Shown here piece after piece: positions 1 through 8,243 of a DNA stretch of 64,000 bases. A program made the translations under genes and the position numbers. Location of the stretch: the NCBI RefSeq assembly GCF_009604425.1, contig NZ_WEGI01000005.1:310001-374000 (forward strand). The letters are read 5' to 3'. Source of the DNA: Nocardia aurantia (GTDB lineage Bacteria; Actinomycetota; Actinomycetes; Mycobacteriales; Mycobacteriaceae). Every line of letters starts with the position of its first letter. The stretch's first letter is position 1. The notes below the pieces were generated by a model, which made no database searches, had not been told where the DNA came from, and saw nothing but the letters and a program-made list of their open reading frames with translations.

Positions 1-941
1 TCCACCGCCGCCAGCGGCAGGATCCCGCTGACCGAGCGGGAGAACTCGATCCGGTGCAACCGTTGCAGCCCAACCAGTTCCGTGACGTGTTCCGGGCTCG
101 ACCCGTAGTGCCCGCGCAGTTGCTGCTGGAAGAAGCTGAAGGCGGTGCCGCCGGTGATCGTGATGGGTTTGTCGGTGAGCCCCACCAGCGTCAGCCGGCC
201 GCCGGGCGCGAGGCAGACGATCGCCTGCTCCCGCACCGCCGCCACCCCGGCGAAATCGAACGCGGCGGCCAGCCCGGCACCGCCGGTGGCGCCGAAGACC
301 TTGTCGCGCACCGCCGAATCGGCCGAGTCCAGGGCCAGATCGGCGCCGAAATCCAGGGCCCGTTCCCGGGCCGCCGGTAGCGGATCGACCGCGACGATCG
401 GCGCCGCACCGGCGAGCCGGAGCAGTTGGATCGCGTGCGCCCCCAGCCCGCCGACGCCCCACACGCCGACCGGTTCCGCGGGCCGCACGGCGGCCGTGGT
501 GGTGATCGCCGCCCACGGCGTGGACACCGCGTCCGGGATGAAACAGGCCTGCTCGAAGGGCAGATCGTCCGGAATGGGCACCACGGTGTCGACCCGGGCG
601 AGCGCGTATTCGGCCCAGCCCCCGTCGTAGTCGACGCCGCGGGTGTAGGTCTGTTCGCCGCGCAGCTCACCGGCCTGCAACAGCACCCGATCCCCTTCCC
701 GGACCCCGCTCACCCCCGGGCCCAGTGCGTGGACCGTGCCGGCCACCTCGTGCCCGAGGGTGACGACGTCGCCTTCGAGGAACAGCGGATTCAGCGTCCC
801 GTCGATGAGATGGACGTCCGACAGGCAGACGCCCGCCGCCGCGACCCGGATCAGGACCTGATCGGGGCCCGGTTCCGGGACCGGGACGTCGTCCAGCGCG
901 AGGTGGCGGTTCGAACCGAGATGTAGCCGGGCAGCCAGCAT
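1..941 (-). CDS. Zinc-type alcohol dehydrogenase (MDR), 3' end outside window
   Basis: Medium-chain dehydrogenase/reductase, probably oxidising an alcohol or reducing a carbonyl with NAD(P). The frame is open from the ATG at 941 through the window's left edge, so the C-terminus is missing. Visible features are a catalytic-zinc Cys in GVCLSD (about residue 38), the GHE motif about 22 residues later, and a Rossmann GVGGLG loop. The four-cysteine structural-zinc loop usual after GHE is absent, so this is a one-zinc member of the family. AAGGAG lies a few bases upstream of the ATG, which decides the start. It precedes a divergently unrelated regulator pair on the same strand. The substrate cannot be read from the sequence. 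Confidence 0.85.
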   Translation of the reverse strand, partial: MLAARLHLGSNRHLALDDVPVPEPGPDQVLIRVAAAGVCLSDVHLIDGTLNPLFLEGDVVTLGHEVAGTVHALGPGVSGVREGDRVLLQAGELRGEQTYTRGVDYDGGWAEYALARVDTVVPIPDDLPFEQACFIPDAVSTPWAAITTTAAVRPAEPVGVWGVGGLGAHAIQLLRLAGAAPIVAVDPLPAARERALDFGADLALDSADSAVRDKVFGATGGAGLAAAFDFAGVAAVREQAIVCLAPGGRLTLVGLTDKPITITGGTAFSFFQQQLRGHYGSSPEHVTELVGLQRLHRIEFSRSVSGILPLAAV

Positions 942-997
942 GGGCGCAGCTCCTTCGTGGTCCGGGTGGAACGTGTCCGATCGGAGTCTTTCAGAGA

Positions 998-1570
998 TCA
1001 GTGGCGCCCGATCTCACCGAAACCACGATCCAGGAACCGGATCATCCAGGCGAAGCTGTCGTCGATATCGCCGCTCCATTGGAATCCGTCGGCGAGCCGG
1101 AGGGTGGCGAAGCCGTGGAACGTACAGCGCAGCGTGCGCAGCGCGTGCACCATCTCGCCGTCGCGAACGCCGTAGCCGCGCAGTATCACCTCCAGGGATT
1201 CCAGTACCCGCCCGCCCGCCAGCCGCAGCGGATCGTCGGGTCCGCCGAGCGCCGCCCCGACGGTGGCCGTGTAGCGGCCGGGATGGGCCATGACGTAGTC
1301 GCGGAACGCCGTGGCGAAGGCGGCCAGCGCCGCGCTGCCCGAGGTGCCGTGCATGGCGTCGCGCACCCGCTGGTCCAATTCGGTCATGGCGAGGATGGCA
1401 ATGCCGCGCTGCAGATCCGCCAGCCCGTCGATGTGCTTGTACAGCGACGGGGGACGCACACCCAGCCGTTCGGCCAGCGCGCCCAGCGCCAGATTCCCGT
1501 AGCCGCGTTCGTCGGCGAGCGTCGCGCCGGCCGCGACGACCTCGGTCCGGCTGAGCCCCGCTCTAGGCAC
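998..1570 (-). CDS. TetR/AcrR family regulator with WHG-type C-terminal domain
   Basis: Transcriptional repressor of 190 residues. The N-terminal helix-turn-helix covers about residues 8-52, with recognition helix in RPPSLYKHIDG. The C-terminal ligand domain carries FHGFATLR, resembling the TetR_C_33/WHG group. Its ATG overlaps the last 8 bases of the upstream hydrolase gene (stop at 1563), so the two are one translationally coupled operon. Inference: it represses this operon through the paired palindromes at 2429-2464 upstream of the hydrolase. The ligand is unknown but is plausibly the hydrolase substrate or product. Confidence 0.85.
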   Translation of the reverse strand: MPRAGLSRTEVVAAGATLADERGYGNLALGALAERLGVRPPSLYKHIDGLADLQRGIAILAMTELDQRVRDAMHGTSGSAALAAFATAFRDYVMAHPGRYTATVGAALGGPDDPLRLAGGRVLESLEVILRGYGVRDGEMVHALRTLRCTFHGFATLRLADGFQWSGDIDDSFAWMIRFLDRGFGEIGRH

Positions 1571-2414
1571 CCGCGTGCTCCTTCAGGAAGGGCAGGACGA
1601 GGGCGGCCGTCCGTTCGGCGGCCTCGGCGTGCGGATAGTGTCCCGCGCCCTCGACCAGCACCGAGTGGCCCAGCCCGGCAGGCAGCGCCGCCACGACGGC
1701 CCGGCCCTCGGCCGCCGGATCCGGAAAGTCCGGATCGGCGCCACCCATCACGATCAGGGCCGGCCGGGTGACGTGGGGCAGTAGCGCCTCGGCATCCGCC
1801 GGTGTGGTGCGGCCGGTCTTCATGAATTCGGCCATCCGGCCCGGTTCGCGCAGTGTCGCGGCGAGCGCGGCCATCTCCTGCTCGTGGTCGGCGGGCTTCG
1901 TCGGATATGCCACCGCGAGGTAGCTCAGCCAGGCACGCAGGCTCTTGGTCAGCATGGTCGTCATCAGCCGGGTCATGCCCCGGCGGTACCGCGGCACGGT
2001 GAACAGCGCGCCCAGGTCGAACTTCTGCACCCGGGTGAACGGGTTGATCTCGACGATCGCCCGCACCGCCGCCGGATCGGTGGCCGCCGCGATGGTCGCG
2101 GCCCCGCCGGACAGCGAATGCCCCACGATCACCGCCGGTCCGCCCAGCGCGTGGATCACCGCGAGCAGGTCGCCCGCCACGTCGGTGCGGCTGATGGCCT
2201 CCTTGCCGGTCACCGACGGCACGCCCGTGCTCGACTCGCCGTGCCCGCGCATGTCGACGCTGACCACCCGGTATCCGGCCGCGGCCAGCAGCGGCGCCAG
2301 ATGCCGGAACGCCTGCCGCCGGTCGCCCATCCCGTGCGAGAGCACGACCAGCGGTCCCGCGCCGATCGCTTCGTAGGCGATCCGGCCACCCTCGATGTCC
2401 ACGTACTCGGTCAT
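1563..2414 (-). CDS. Alpha/beta-fold hydrolase
   Basis: Single-domain alpha/beta hydrolase of 283 residues, cytoplasmic (no signal peptide). The triad is visible: nucleophile elbow GHSLSGG, acid in GGADPDFPD and histidine in EGAGHYPH. The oxyanion motif SHGMGD follows the first strands. A GTG two codons earlier is possible, but GAGGAG sits 5 bases before the ATG at 2414, which I prefer. First gene of a two-gene operon with the TetR regulator. Esterase, lactonase or haloalkane-type chemistry cannot be separated from sequence alone. Confidence 0.85.
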   Translation of the reverse strand: MTEYVDIEGGRIAYEAIGAGPLVVLSHGMGDRRQAFRHLAPLLAAAGYRVVSVDMRGHGESSTGVPSVTGKEAISRTDVAGDLLAVIHALGGPAVIVGHSLSGGAATIAAATDPAAVRAIVEINPFTRVQKFDLGALFTVPRYRRGMTRLMTTMLTKSLRAWLSYLAVAYPTKPADHEQEMAALAATLREPGRMAEFMKTGRTTPADAEALLPHVTRPALIVMGGADPDFPDPAAEGRAVVAALPAGLGHSVLVEGAGHYPHAEAAERTAALVLPFLKEHAGA

Positions 2415-2428
2415 TGCCACTCCTCAAA

Positions 2429-2464
2429 GCTAATTCGGATAGCCATAAAGCTAATCTAATTAGC
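2429..2464. promoter_or_regulatory. Paired imperfect palindromes, candidate TetR operators
   Basis: Two 15-bp imperfect palindromes with the pattern GCTAnT...ATTAGC (2429-2443 and 2450-2464) stand 21 bp apart centre to centre, two helical turns, just upstream of the hydrolase-TetR operon. AT-rich against a GC-rich background. Inference: autoregulatory operators for the TetR protein at 998-1570. Confidence 0.5.
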
Positions 2465-2607
2465 CCAAGCCGTCAAGCGACGCCGATCCGGGCCGCGGCG
2501 TCCAAGTTGATCCGTTCGAAGCGCGCATCCGCCGGGCCCCGGCCGGGACGGTGCGGAATAATGAACGTGGTTGCCGCACAACAGATGTGCTTCGCAAGGG
2601 GGAATCA

Positions 2608-2946
2608 ATGGCCGAATATCAGTATCGATGTGACCTGTGTGGACAACGAACCGGTTGGTACTCCAGTGACGACGCCGCCGACGCCGAATACATCGGCCAC
2701 ATGGAGGTCCACCTCGATCCGCCGCCGGATTTCGGCCCGCCCCGCAAGGCGTCCCGGCGGTCCCGCACCCTTTTCGGCGGCGCCACCGACTGGCAGCCCG
2801 AACCGCACCCCCATATCCCGCTCGCCGAGAAATGCGCGATCTGCGGGACGAGCTGGATTCCGGGCGTGGACCGGGCCCGCAGCGCCGACCGGATCACCTG
2901 CGGCAAGCCGGAATGCGTGACGATCCACCGGAGCTGGAGCCGCTGA
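2608..2946 (+). CDS. Small zinc-ribbon protein of unknown function
   Basis: A 112-residue soluble protein with metal-binding pairs. The N-terminus has a CDLC pair followed by HMEVH (about residues 8-35); the C-terminal half has CAIC and then CGKPEC. This suggests one or two structural zinc sites. The ATG at 2608 follows AAGGGGG by 6 bases and is preferred over the in-frame codon at 2551. It converges with the ThrE-type gene, 6 bases from its stop. No family name is recognised. A role in nucleic-acid or protein binding is only a guess from the zinc pairs. Confidence 0.65.
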   Translation: MAEYQYRCDLCGQRTGWYSSDDAADAEYIGHMEVHLDPPPDFGPPRKASRRSRTLFGGATDWQPEPHPHIPLAEKCAICGTSWIPGVDRARSADRITCGKPECVTIHRSWSR

Positions 2947-2952
2947 CCGCCC

Positions 2953-4455
2953 TCAGCCCGCAGCGCCGCGCCGGCGCCGGATCTGCGGCCGCCGGATGCC
3001 GCGGAACCGCTGCACGATGTGCGGCCGGCGCAGCTCGCGAGCGAACCATTCACCGAGGGTGACGCCCGCGGCCAGCGCGCAGCCGACGGAGAAGGCGCCG
3101 AACAACTGGCTGAATCCGTTGAGCAGATCACTGTTGAGCAGAGCCGCCAGGCCGCGGTACACCCGCAGTCCCGGCAGCAGCGGCACGATGCCCGCCATCG
3201 CCACCACCAGCGGCGGCGTCAGCGCACGGCGGGCCATCAGACCACCGGCCAGGCCGACCACCGTGGCGGCGAAGCCGGTGCTCACCACCGGCCCGAAACC
3301 GATCTGCAACGGCAGCAGGTAACACACCGTCGCGGCGGCCCCGCTGAGCCCGGCCACCAGCAGCGCCTGCCGTTCCGCGTAACAGGCCAGCGCGAAGGCC
3401 GCGGCGGCGACCGCGCCGGCGGCGATCTTCAGCGGCAGATTGGTGACATCCCCGGCCGGGGTCATGATGATCGGCGGCGCCACGGCGTGCAGCAGATCGG
3501 CCACCCGCAGCGTCAGCGCGATACCGGCGATGATGCCGCCGGTCAGCATCATGACCTCCAGCATCCGCGCCGCCGCGGTGATCGGCGCCCCGGTGATGGC
3601 GTCCTCGACCGAACCGACCAGCTGCGCACCACTGAGCAGTGCCGTGATGCCGGCGGCGATGATCAGCGACGGATTGACGTCCAGCCGCCCGGCGAAGGTC
3701 GCGAGCAGGACCGCCGGCGTCGCCGCGATCACCCCGCCGATCACGTTCTGGAAGAAGAACGGCATCCGCCGCTGGTTCAGGAGGCGGTTCGCCCGGTAGA
3801 TCGCCATCGTGGTGACGAAGCTGACCGCCGCGACCAGGAGATCGCCGCCGAGCAGCAGCGCGATCGAGGCCGCCAGCAGCGCCCACCCGCTCGCCGCCAC
3901 CCAGCGGCTGTAGGGGTGCGGGGCGGTGACGATCGCGTCCAGGGTGGCGCGCGCGTCCTCCACCGGGACCAGTTCGCGCCGCACCCGCCGGGTGAACCGG
4001 TCCACCGCGGCGAGCCGGGTGAAGTCCAGCGACCGGTAGTGCACCACCCGCATCGTGCTGGCGGGCGGCATGGTGGGCCCGCGGTCCGCCGAGATGCGGA
4101 TGGAGTTGTAGGTGACATCGATATCGCACTGCGCCAGCCCGTAGGTGGCGGCCATGAATTCGATCCGGGTGCTGGTATCCATCACGGCCGTCCCGGCCGC
4201 CAGCGCGACCTCCCCGACCTGTTCGGCCAGTTCCAGCACCTCGGTGACGCGCGCGTCGTCACCGAGATCGATGGGCTGGACCGGCGCGGGTGCCTCGACG
4301 ACCGCGTCCACGGTCGCCTTGCGGTCGGCGACCAGCCGCGCGGCCAGCCCGGTGGCCGCGCGCCGCAGCGGTCCCCGCGGCCGGGCCGGTACGGGAACGC
4401 CGGCCTCCCATCCGGATTCGAGGCCGACCGAGTCGTTCATCGGGAATTCGCTCAT
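2953..4455 (-). CDS. Threonine/serine exporter, ThrE family membrane protein
   Basis: Integral membrane protein of 500 residues resembling ThrE of Corynebacterium, which exports threonine and serine with proton motive force. The N-terminal ~230 residues form a soluble DUF1212-type domain with a TYNSIRIS segment. The C-terminal half has about ten hydrophobic helices, including the ThrE_2-type repeat. AGGAGG lies 7 bases before the ATG at 4455, so this start is chosen over an in-frame codon 7 codons earlier. Length fits the one-polypeptide form of the family. Neighbours give no clue to regulation. Substrate assignment is by family only. Confidence 0.85.
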   Translation of the reverse strand: MSEFPMNDSVGLESGWEAGVPVPARPRGPLRRAATGLAARLVADRKATVDAVVEAPAPVQPIDLGDDARVTEVLELAEQVGEVALAAGTAVMDTSTRIEFMAATYGLAQCDIDVTYNSIRISADRGPTMPPASTMRVVHYRSLDFTRLAAVDRFTRRVRRELVPVEDARATLDAIVTAPHPYSRWVAASGWALLAASIALLLGGDLLVAAVSFVTTMAIYRANRLLNQRRMPFFFQNVIGGVIAATPAVLLATFAGRLDVNPSLIIAAGITALLSGAQLVGSVEDAITGAPITAAARMLEVMMLTGGIIAGIALTLRVADLLHAVAPPIIMTPAGDVTNLPLKIAAGAVAAAAFALACYAERQALLVAGLSGAAATVCYLLPLQIGFGPVVSTGFAATVVGLAGGLMARRALTPPLVVAMAGIVPLLPGLRVYRGLAALLNSDLLNGFSQLFGAFSVGCALAAGVTLGEWFARELRRPHIVQRFRGIRRPQIRRRRGAAG

Positions 4456-4584
4456 CCACACACCTCCTGTCCGCACCGTAACGCCGCGAGCCGTTCGGGA
4501 CGACCCGTGGCCCGGCCGGTGCGGTGGACCGTCGCCACCGAAGATCGAGTGCCCGGCGGGGCCGGGCCGACACCCGTTCGGATT

Positions 4585-5793
4585 TCACCGGCCGGCGCGC
4601 GAATAATCGTCGACGGTCATCGAGTTGTAGAGCCGCCCGCTCCCGGTCGTGAGCCGCAGCAGTGTCCGCCCGGCCCACGCGGGCAACGCGGAGACCAGCC
4701 GCGCGCCCTGGGCCAGCCCGGTCACGCCGAGCCGGGACGTGGGGATCAGGGTCTTCGCCGCACTGAGCGCCGCCGCGCGGCTGCCGCGCACATGCTCCGC
4801 CATCGCCCGCTCGTAGGCGGGGAAGGCGCGCTCGTGATCGCCGCCCGCCCGCGCCAGCTCCCCGGCCAGCACATACGCGCCGACCACGGCCAGCGTGGTG
4901 CTGCCGCCGACCGCCGGGCCCGGGCAGTACCCGGCATCGCCGACGAGCGTCACCCGTCCCCGCGACCAGCTGTCCATCCGGAGCTGGGTGATCGAGTCGA
5001 AGTAGAACGCCGGGGTCCGATCGAGTTCGGCCACCCACCCCGTGACCTCGGCGTCGAACCCCCGGAACGCGCTGCGCAGCAACTCCTTCTGCCGATCCAC
5101 GTCGCGGTGGTCGTAGTCGAGCGGTTCCGCGCCGCGGAACAGGAACAGCACCCGCGCGTCGTCGAGGTGCCGCGCGCCGTACATGCCGGCGGTCCGGCCG
5201 ACCCCGGTGTGGATGACCAGTTCGCCGTCGAGCCCGGCGGTGTTCGGCAGCGACAGCACCCCCAGATAGGCCCCCGTGAAGGCGGCGAACCGGGACTCGT
5301 CCCCGAACACCAGGCGCCGCACGTTCGAATGCAGCCCGTCCGCGCCGACGACGAGGTCGAACCGCCGCGGCTCGGCCCGTTCGAACGACACCTGCCCGTC
5401 CGGTCCGATCGCGGTGATCGAATCGCCGAACACGTACTCGACGTCGTCGCGGGTGGCGTCGTGGTAGATCTCGCCGAGATCGTCCCGCATGACCTCGGCG
5501 TGCCGGGCGGACGCGGCGCCGAACACCTTGGTGAGGTCGACCCGGACCGGCCGCGGCACCCCCTCCCGGTACAGGGACATCCGGCTGGTGCCGGTGGCCC
5601 GTTCCTCGATCCGCGGCAGCACACCCATCTGCTCCGAGATGTCCATCGCGGGCCGGAACAGGTCGACCGCGTGCCCGCCGGTCTTGCGCGGGGCCGGCGC
5701 GCGCTCGACGACGGTGACCGAGAAGCCGTGCCGCGTCAGCCAGTACGCCAGCACCGGGCCGGCGACGCTGGCGCCGGAGATGAGAATTCGCAT
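4585..5793 (-). CDS. FAD-dependent monooxygenase, class A (TetX/PHBH-like)
   Basis: Group A flavoprotein hydroxylase of 402 residues. The N-terminal dinucleotide fold reads GASVAG instead of the usual GxGxxG. The middle DG motif is GADGLHSNVR, and the FAD-ribityl GD motif is GDAGYCPGPAVGG. These hydroxylate aromatics or inactivate drugs such as tetracyclines and rifamycins; the substrate is not decidable here. It is divergent from a TetR regulator, with two operator copies in the 76-bp gap; the nearer one overlaps its AAGGAG ribosome site. Inference: a substrate-inducible detoxification or catabolic enzyme under that repressor. Confidence 0.85.
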   Translation of the reverse strand: MRILISGASVAGPVLAYWLTRHGFSVTVVERAPAPRKTGGHAVDLFRPAMDISEQMGVLPRIEERATGTSRMSLYREGVPRPVRVDLTKVFGAASARHAEVMRDDLGEIYHDATRDDVEYVFGDSITAIGPDGQVSFERAEPRRFDLVVGADGLHSNVRRLVFGDESRFAAFTGAYLGVLSLPNTAGLDGELVIHTGVGRTAGMYGARHLDDARVLFLFRGAEPLDYDHRDVDRQKELLRSAFRGFDAEVTGWVAELDRTPAFYFDSITQLRMDSWSRGRVTLVGDAGYCPGPAVGGSTTLAVVGAYVLAGELARAGGDHERAFPAYERAMAEHVRGSRAAALSAAKTLIPTSRLGVTGLAQGARLVSALPAWAGRTLLRLTTGSGRLYNSMTVDDYSRAGR

Positions 5794-5803
5794 CGAACGT
5801 CTC

Positions 5804-5856
5804 CTTACTTAACGATAAGTAAGGCTAACACAGTCACTTACCGATCGTTAAGTAAG
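5804..5856. promoter_or_regulatory. Two inverted copies of a TetR operator between divergent genes
   Basis: Box 1 (5804-5824) begins CTTACTTAACGAT and ends GTAAGG. Box 2 (5835-5856), read on the other strand, begins with the same 13 bases and ends GTAAGTG. Each is palindromic (CTTACTTA...TAAGTAAG in box 1). Box 1 covers the ribosome site of the monooxygenase gene; box 2 includes a TAAGAT -10-like hexamer at 5853-5858 next to the tetR start. Confidence 0.75.
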
Positions 5857-5869
5857 ATAGGGTGACGCC

Positions 5870-6403
5870 ATGCCCCGCCCCTCCGACACCAAGCAGCGGA
5901 TCCAGGACGTCGCCCGCGAGCTGTTCGCGCGGCAGGGTGTGCAGCGGACCAGCCTCCAGGAGATCGCCGACCGGCTGGGCATCACCAAACCGGCGCTCTA
6001 CTACCACTTCACGTCCCGCGAGGAACTGGTCCGCAGCATCGTGCAGCCGATGATCGACGAGGAGGAGGCCTTCCTCCTCGAGCAGGAGGCCCTGCCCGAG
6101 GTGGACCCGCACACCCTGCTGGCGGGCTACTTCGACTTCCTCTACCGCAACCGCGCCGAGGTCATGCTCATGCTGAGCGAGCTCACCACCCTCGCCGACC
6201 TGGGCCTGATCCCGTTGGTGATGACGTGGCGCCGACGGCTCGCGGCCCTGCTGTACGGCCCCGAGCCCACCCTGGAACAGGCCACCCGCGCCGCGTTCGC
6301 CTTCGGCGGCATCCAGGACTGCACGATCCAGTTCCCGGACACCCCGCCGGCGGACCTCCGCCGGGCCACCCTGGCCGGCGCCCACGCCGCCCTGGGCCTC
6401 TGA
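5870..6403 (+). CDS. TetR/AcrR family repressor
   Basis: Repressor of 177 residues. The helix-turn-helix spans about residues 8-54, with the typical recognition segment ITKPALYYHF. The C-terminal domain is helical and ligand-binding. The message may be nearly leaderless: a -10-like TAAGAT ends 11 bases before the ATG and no purine-rich site is visible. It is divergent from the flavin monooxygenase and flanked by the twin operators, so it most likely represses both itself and that enzyme. Confidence 0.9.
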   Translation: MPRPSDTKQRIQDVARELFARQGVQRTSLQEIADRLGITKPALYYHFTSREELVRSIVQPMIDEEEAFLLEQEALPEVDPHTLLAGYFDFLYRNRAEVMLMLSELTTLADLGLIPLVMTWRRRLAALLYGPEPTLEQATRAAFAFGGIQDCTIQFPDTPPADLRRATLAGAHAALGL

Positions 6404-6540
6404 ACAGCGCAGACCCGAACAACAGCGGGCCACGGACCCCGTGGCACGGGTGGATGCCGTCACGCCGTTGACACCGGGTCCGCCCGCGCTGTCCGCGCCG
6501 TGACAGGGGCGTGACAGGCCGGCCGCCGACAGTTCTCGGC

Positions 6541-7506
6541 ATGAGCAATTCGGCGATCGCGGTCTCGGGACTGCGGAAGAAGTACGGGGACAAGGTCGTA
6601 CTCGACGGCATCGACCTCGAGGTCGGCGCGGGGACGGTCTTCTCCCTGCTCGGGCCCAACGGCGCGGGCAAGACGACGACGGTGAACGTGCTGAGCACGT
6701 TGACGAGGGCGGACGGCGGATCGGTGCGGGTCGCCGGCCACGACGTCGCGACGGAGGCGAAGGCGGTGCGCGCCGCGATCGGCGTCACCGGCCAGTTCGC
6801 GGCGGTCGACGAGCTGCTGACCGGGCAGGAGAACCTGCGGTTGATGGTCGACCTGCACGGCCTGTCCGGCAGGGACGGCAAGCGGGTCGTCGCGGAGTTG
6901 CTGGACCGCTTCGATCTCACGGCGGCGGCGAAGAAGCCGGCGGCGACCTACTCCGGCGGCATGCGCCGCAAGCTCGATCTGGCGATGACACTGGTCGGCG
7001 ACCCGCGGATCATCTTCCTGGACGAGCCGACCACCGGCCTGGACCCGCGCAGCCGGCGCACGATGTGGTCGATCGTCCGCGATCTGGTGGCCGACGGCGT
7101 GACCATCTTCCTCACCACGCAATATCTCGAGGAGGCCGACCAGCTCGCCGATCACATCGCGGTGCTGGATCAGGGCCACGTGGTCGCCGAGGGCACCCCC
7201 GACGAACTCAAGCGCCGGATCCCGGGCACCCATGTCCGGCTGCGGTTCGCCGAGCTCGCCGAACTCGACGCGGCCGCCCGGATCCTCCCCGACGCCACCC
7301 GCGACGACGAGACGCTGACGTTGCGGGTGCCGGGCGACGGCGGCACGAAATCGCTGCGCGCCCTGCTGGATCGGCTCGCCGAGTACTCGCTCGACGCCGC
7401 CGAATTCTCCGTTCACACCCCCGATCTCGACGACGTCTTCCTCGCCCTCACCGGCCACGCCACCACCGCCACGCCGGACCACACCCCGGAGGTATCCGCG
7501 AAATGA
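6541..7506 (+). CDS. ABC transporter ATP-binding protein, DrrA type
   Basis: ATPase of a drug or lipid exporter, 321 residues. Walker A GPNGAGKTT is at residues 38-46, signature YSGGM at 137-141 and Walker B IIFLDEP at 157-163, followed by TTGLDPRS. The C-terminal extension with HTPDLDDVFL is typical of the DrrA (daunorubicin resistance) group. The ATG at 6541 is favoured over one 10 codons upstream because the conserved domain starts at residue 6. Its TGA overlaps the permease ATG (ATGA, 7503-7506), so the two are coupled. Confidence 0.9.
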   Translation: MSNSAIAVSGLRKKYGDKVVLDGIDLEVGAGTVFSLLGPNGAGKTTTVNVLSTLTRADGGSVRVAGHDVATEAKAVRAAIGVTGQFAAVDELLTGQENLRLMVDLHGLSGRDGKRVVAELLDRFDLTAAAKKPAATYSGGMRRKLDLAMTLVGDPRIIFLDEPTTGLDPRSRRTMWSIVRDLVADGVTIFLTTQYLEEADQLADHIAVLDQGHVVAEGTPDELKRRIPGTHVRLRFAELAELDAAARILPDATRDDETLTLRVPGDGGTKSLRALLDRLAEYSLDAAEFSVHTPDLDDVFLALTGHATTATPDHTPEVSAK

Positions 7507-8243
7507 AATCCCATTCGGTCATGCTGCGCCGCAACTTCCGGCACATCGCCCGCAATCCCACGTCCGTCTTCAACGCGGTCCTGATGCCGATCATCATCAT
7601 GCTGATGTTCGTCTACATGTTCGGCGACGCCTTCGACGTCGGCGAGCACTACATCGACTACGCGACACCGGGTCTCATGCTGCTCGCGGTCTGCTACGGG
7701 CTCGGCGCCACCGCCACCGCGGTGAACTCCGACATGACCAAGGGCATCATCAACCGGTTCAAGGTCATGGACGTCTCCCGCGGCGCGGTGCTCTCCGGGC
7801 ATGTGATCGCCACCGTGGTGACCAATCTGCTCGCCATCGCGGCGCTGACCGGAGTGGCGTTCGCCCTGGGTTTCCGGCCGTCGGCCGGGGTCGCCGACTG
7901 GTTCGGCGTGCTCGGCATCGTGGTGCTGCTCGGTTTCGCGGCAGGCTGGCTCACCGTCGCCCTGGGCCTGGCGGCGAAATCCCCGGAGACCGCGGGCCTG
8001 GCCTCGGTGCCGCTGGTCATGCTGCCCTTCTTCAGCAGCGCGATCGTGCCCGCCGAGAAGATGGGCCCCGGGCTGCGGCAGTTCGCGCAGTACCAGCCCT
8101 TCACCCCGATCATCGAAACCCTGCGCGGGCTGCTCGCCGGCCACCCGAGCACCGGCACCGCGCTGGCCGCGGTGGCGTGGTGCGCCGGGATCGCGGTGGT
8201 CGGATACGCCTGGGCCCGTTCGACATTCAGCAAGCGAGCGTGA
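7503..8243 (+). CDS. ABC-2 type permease, DrrB type
   Basis: Membrane subunit of 246 residues with six hydrophobic helices and the ABC2 signature region SAIVPAEKMGPGLRQFAQYQPFTP near residue 185. It pairs with the DrrA-type ATPase; together they should export a hydrophobic drug or lipid across the plasma membrane. The start codon overlaps the ATPase stop. The 3' end overlaps the last 17 bases of the convergent BTAD regulator gene, so the two transcripts must be antisense at their ends. Confidence 0.9.
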   Translation: MKSHSVMLRRNFRHIARNPTSVFNAVLMPIIIMLMFVYMFGDAFDVGEHYIDYATPGLMLLAVCYGLGATATAVNSDMTKGIINRFKVMDVSRGAVLSGHVIATVVTNLLAIAALTGVAFALGFRPSAGVADWFGVLGIVVLLGFAAGWLTVALGLAAKSPETAGLASVPLVMLPFFSSAIVPAEKMGPGLRQFAQYQPFTPIIETLRGLLAGHPSTGTALAAVAWCAGIAVVGYAWARSTFSKRA

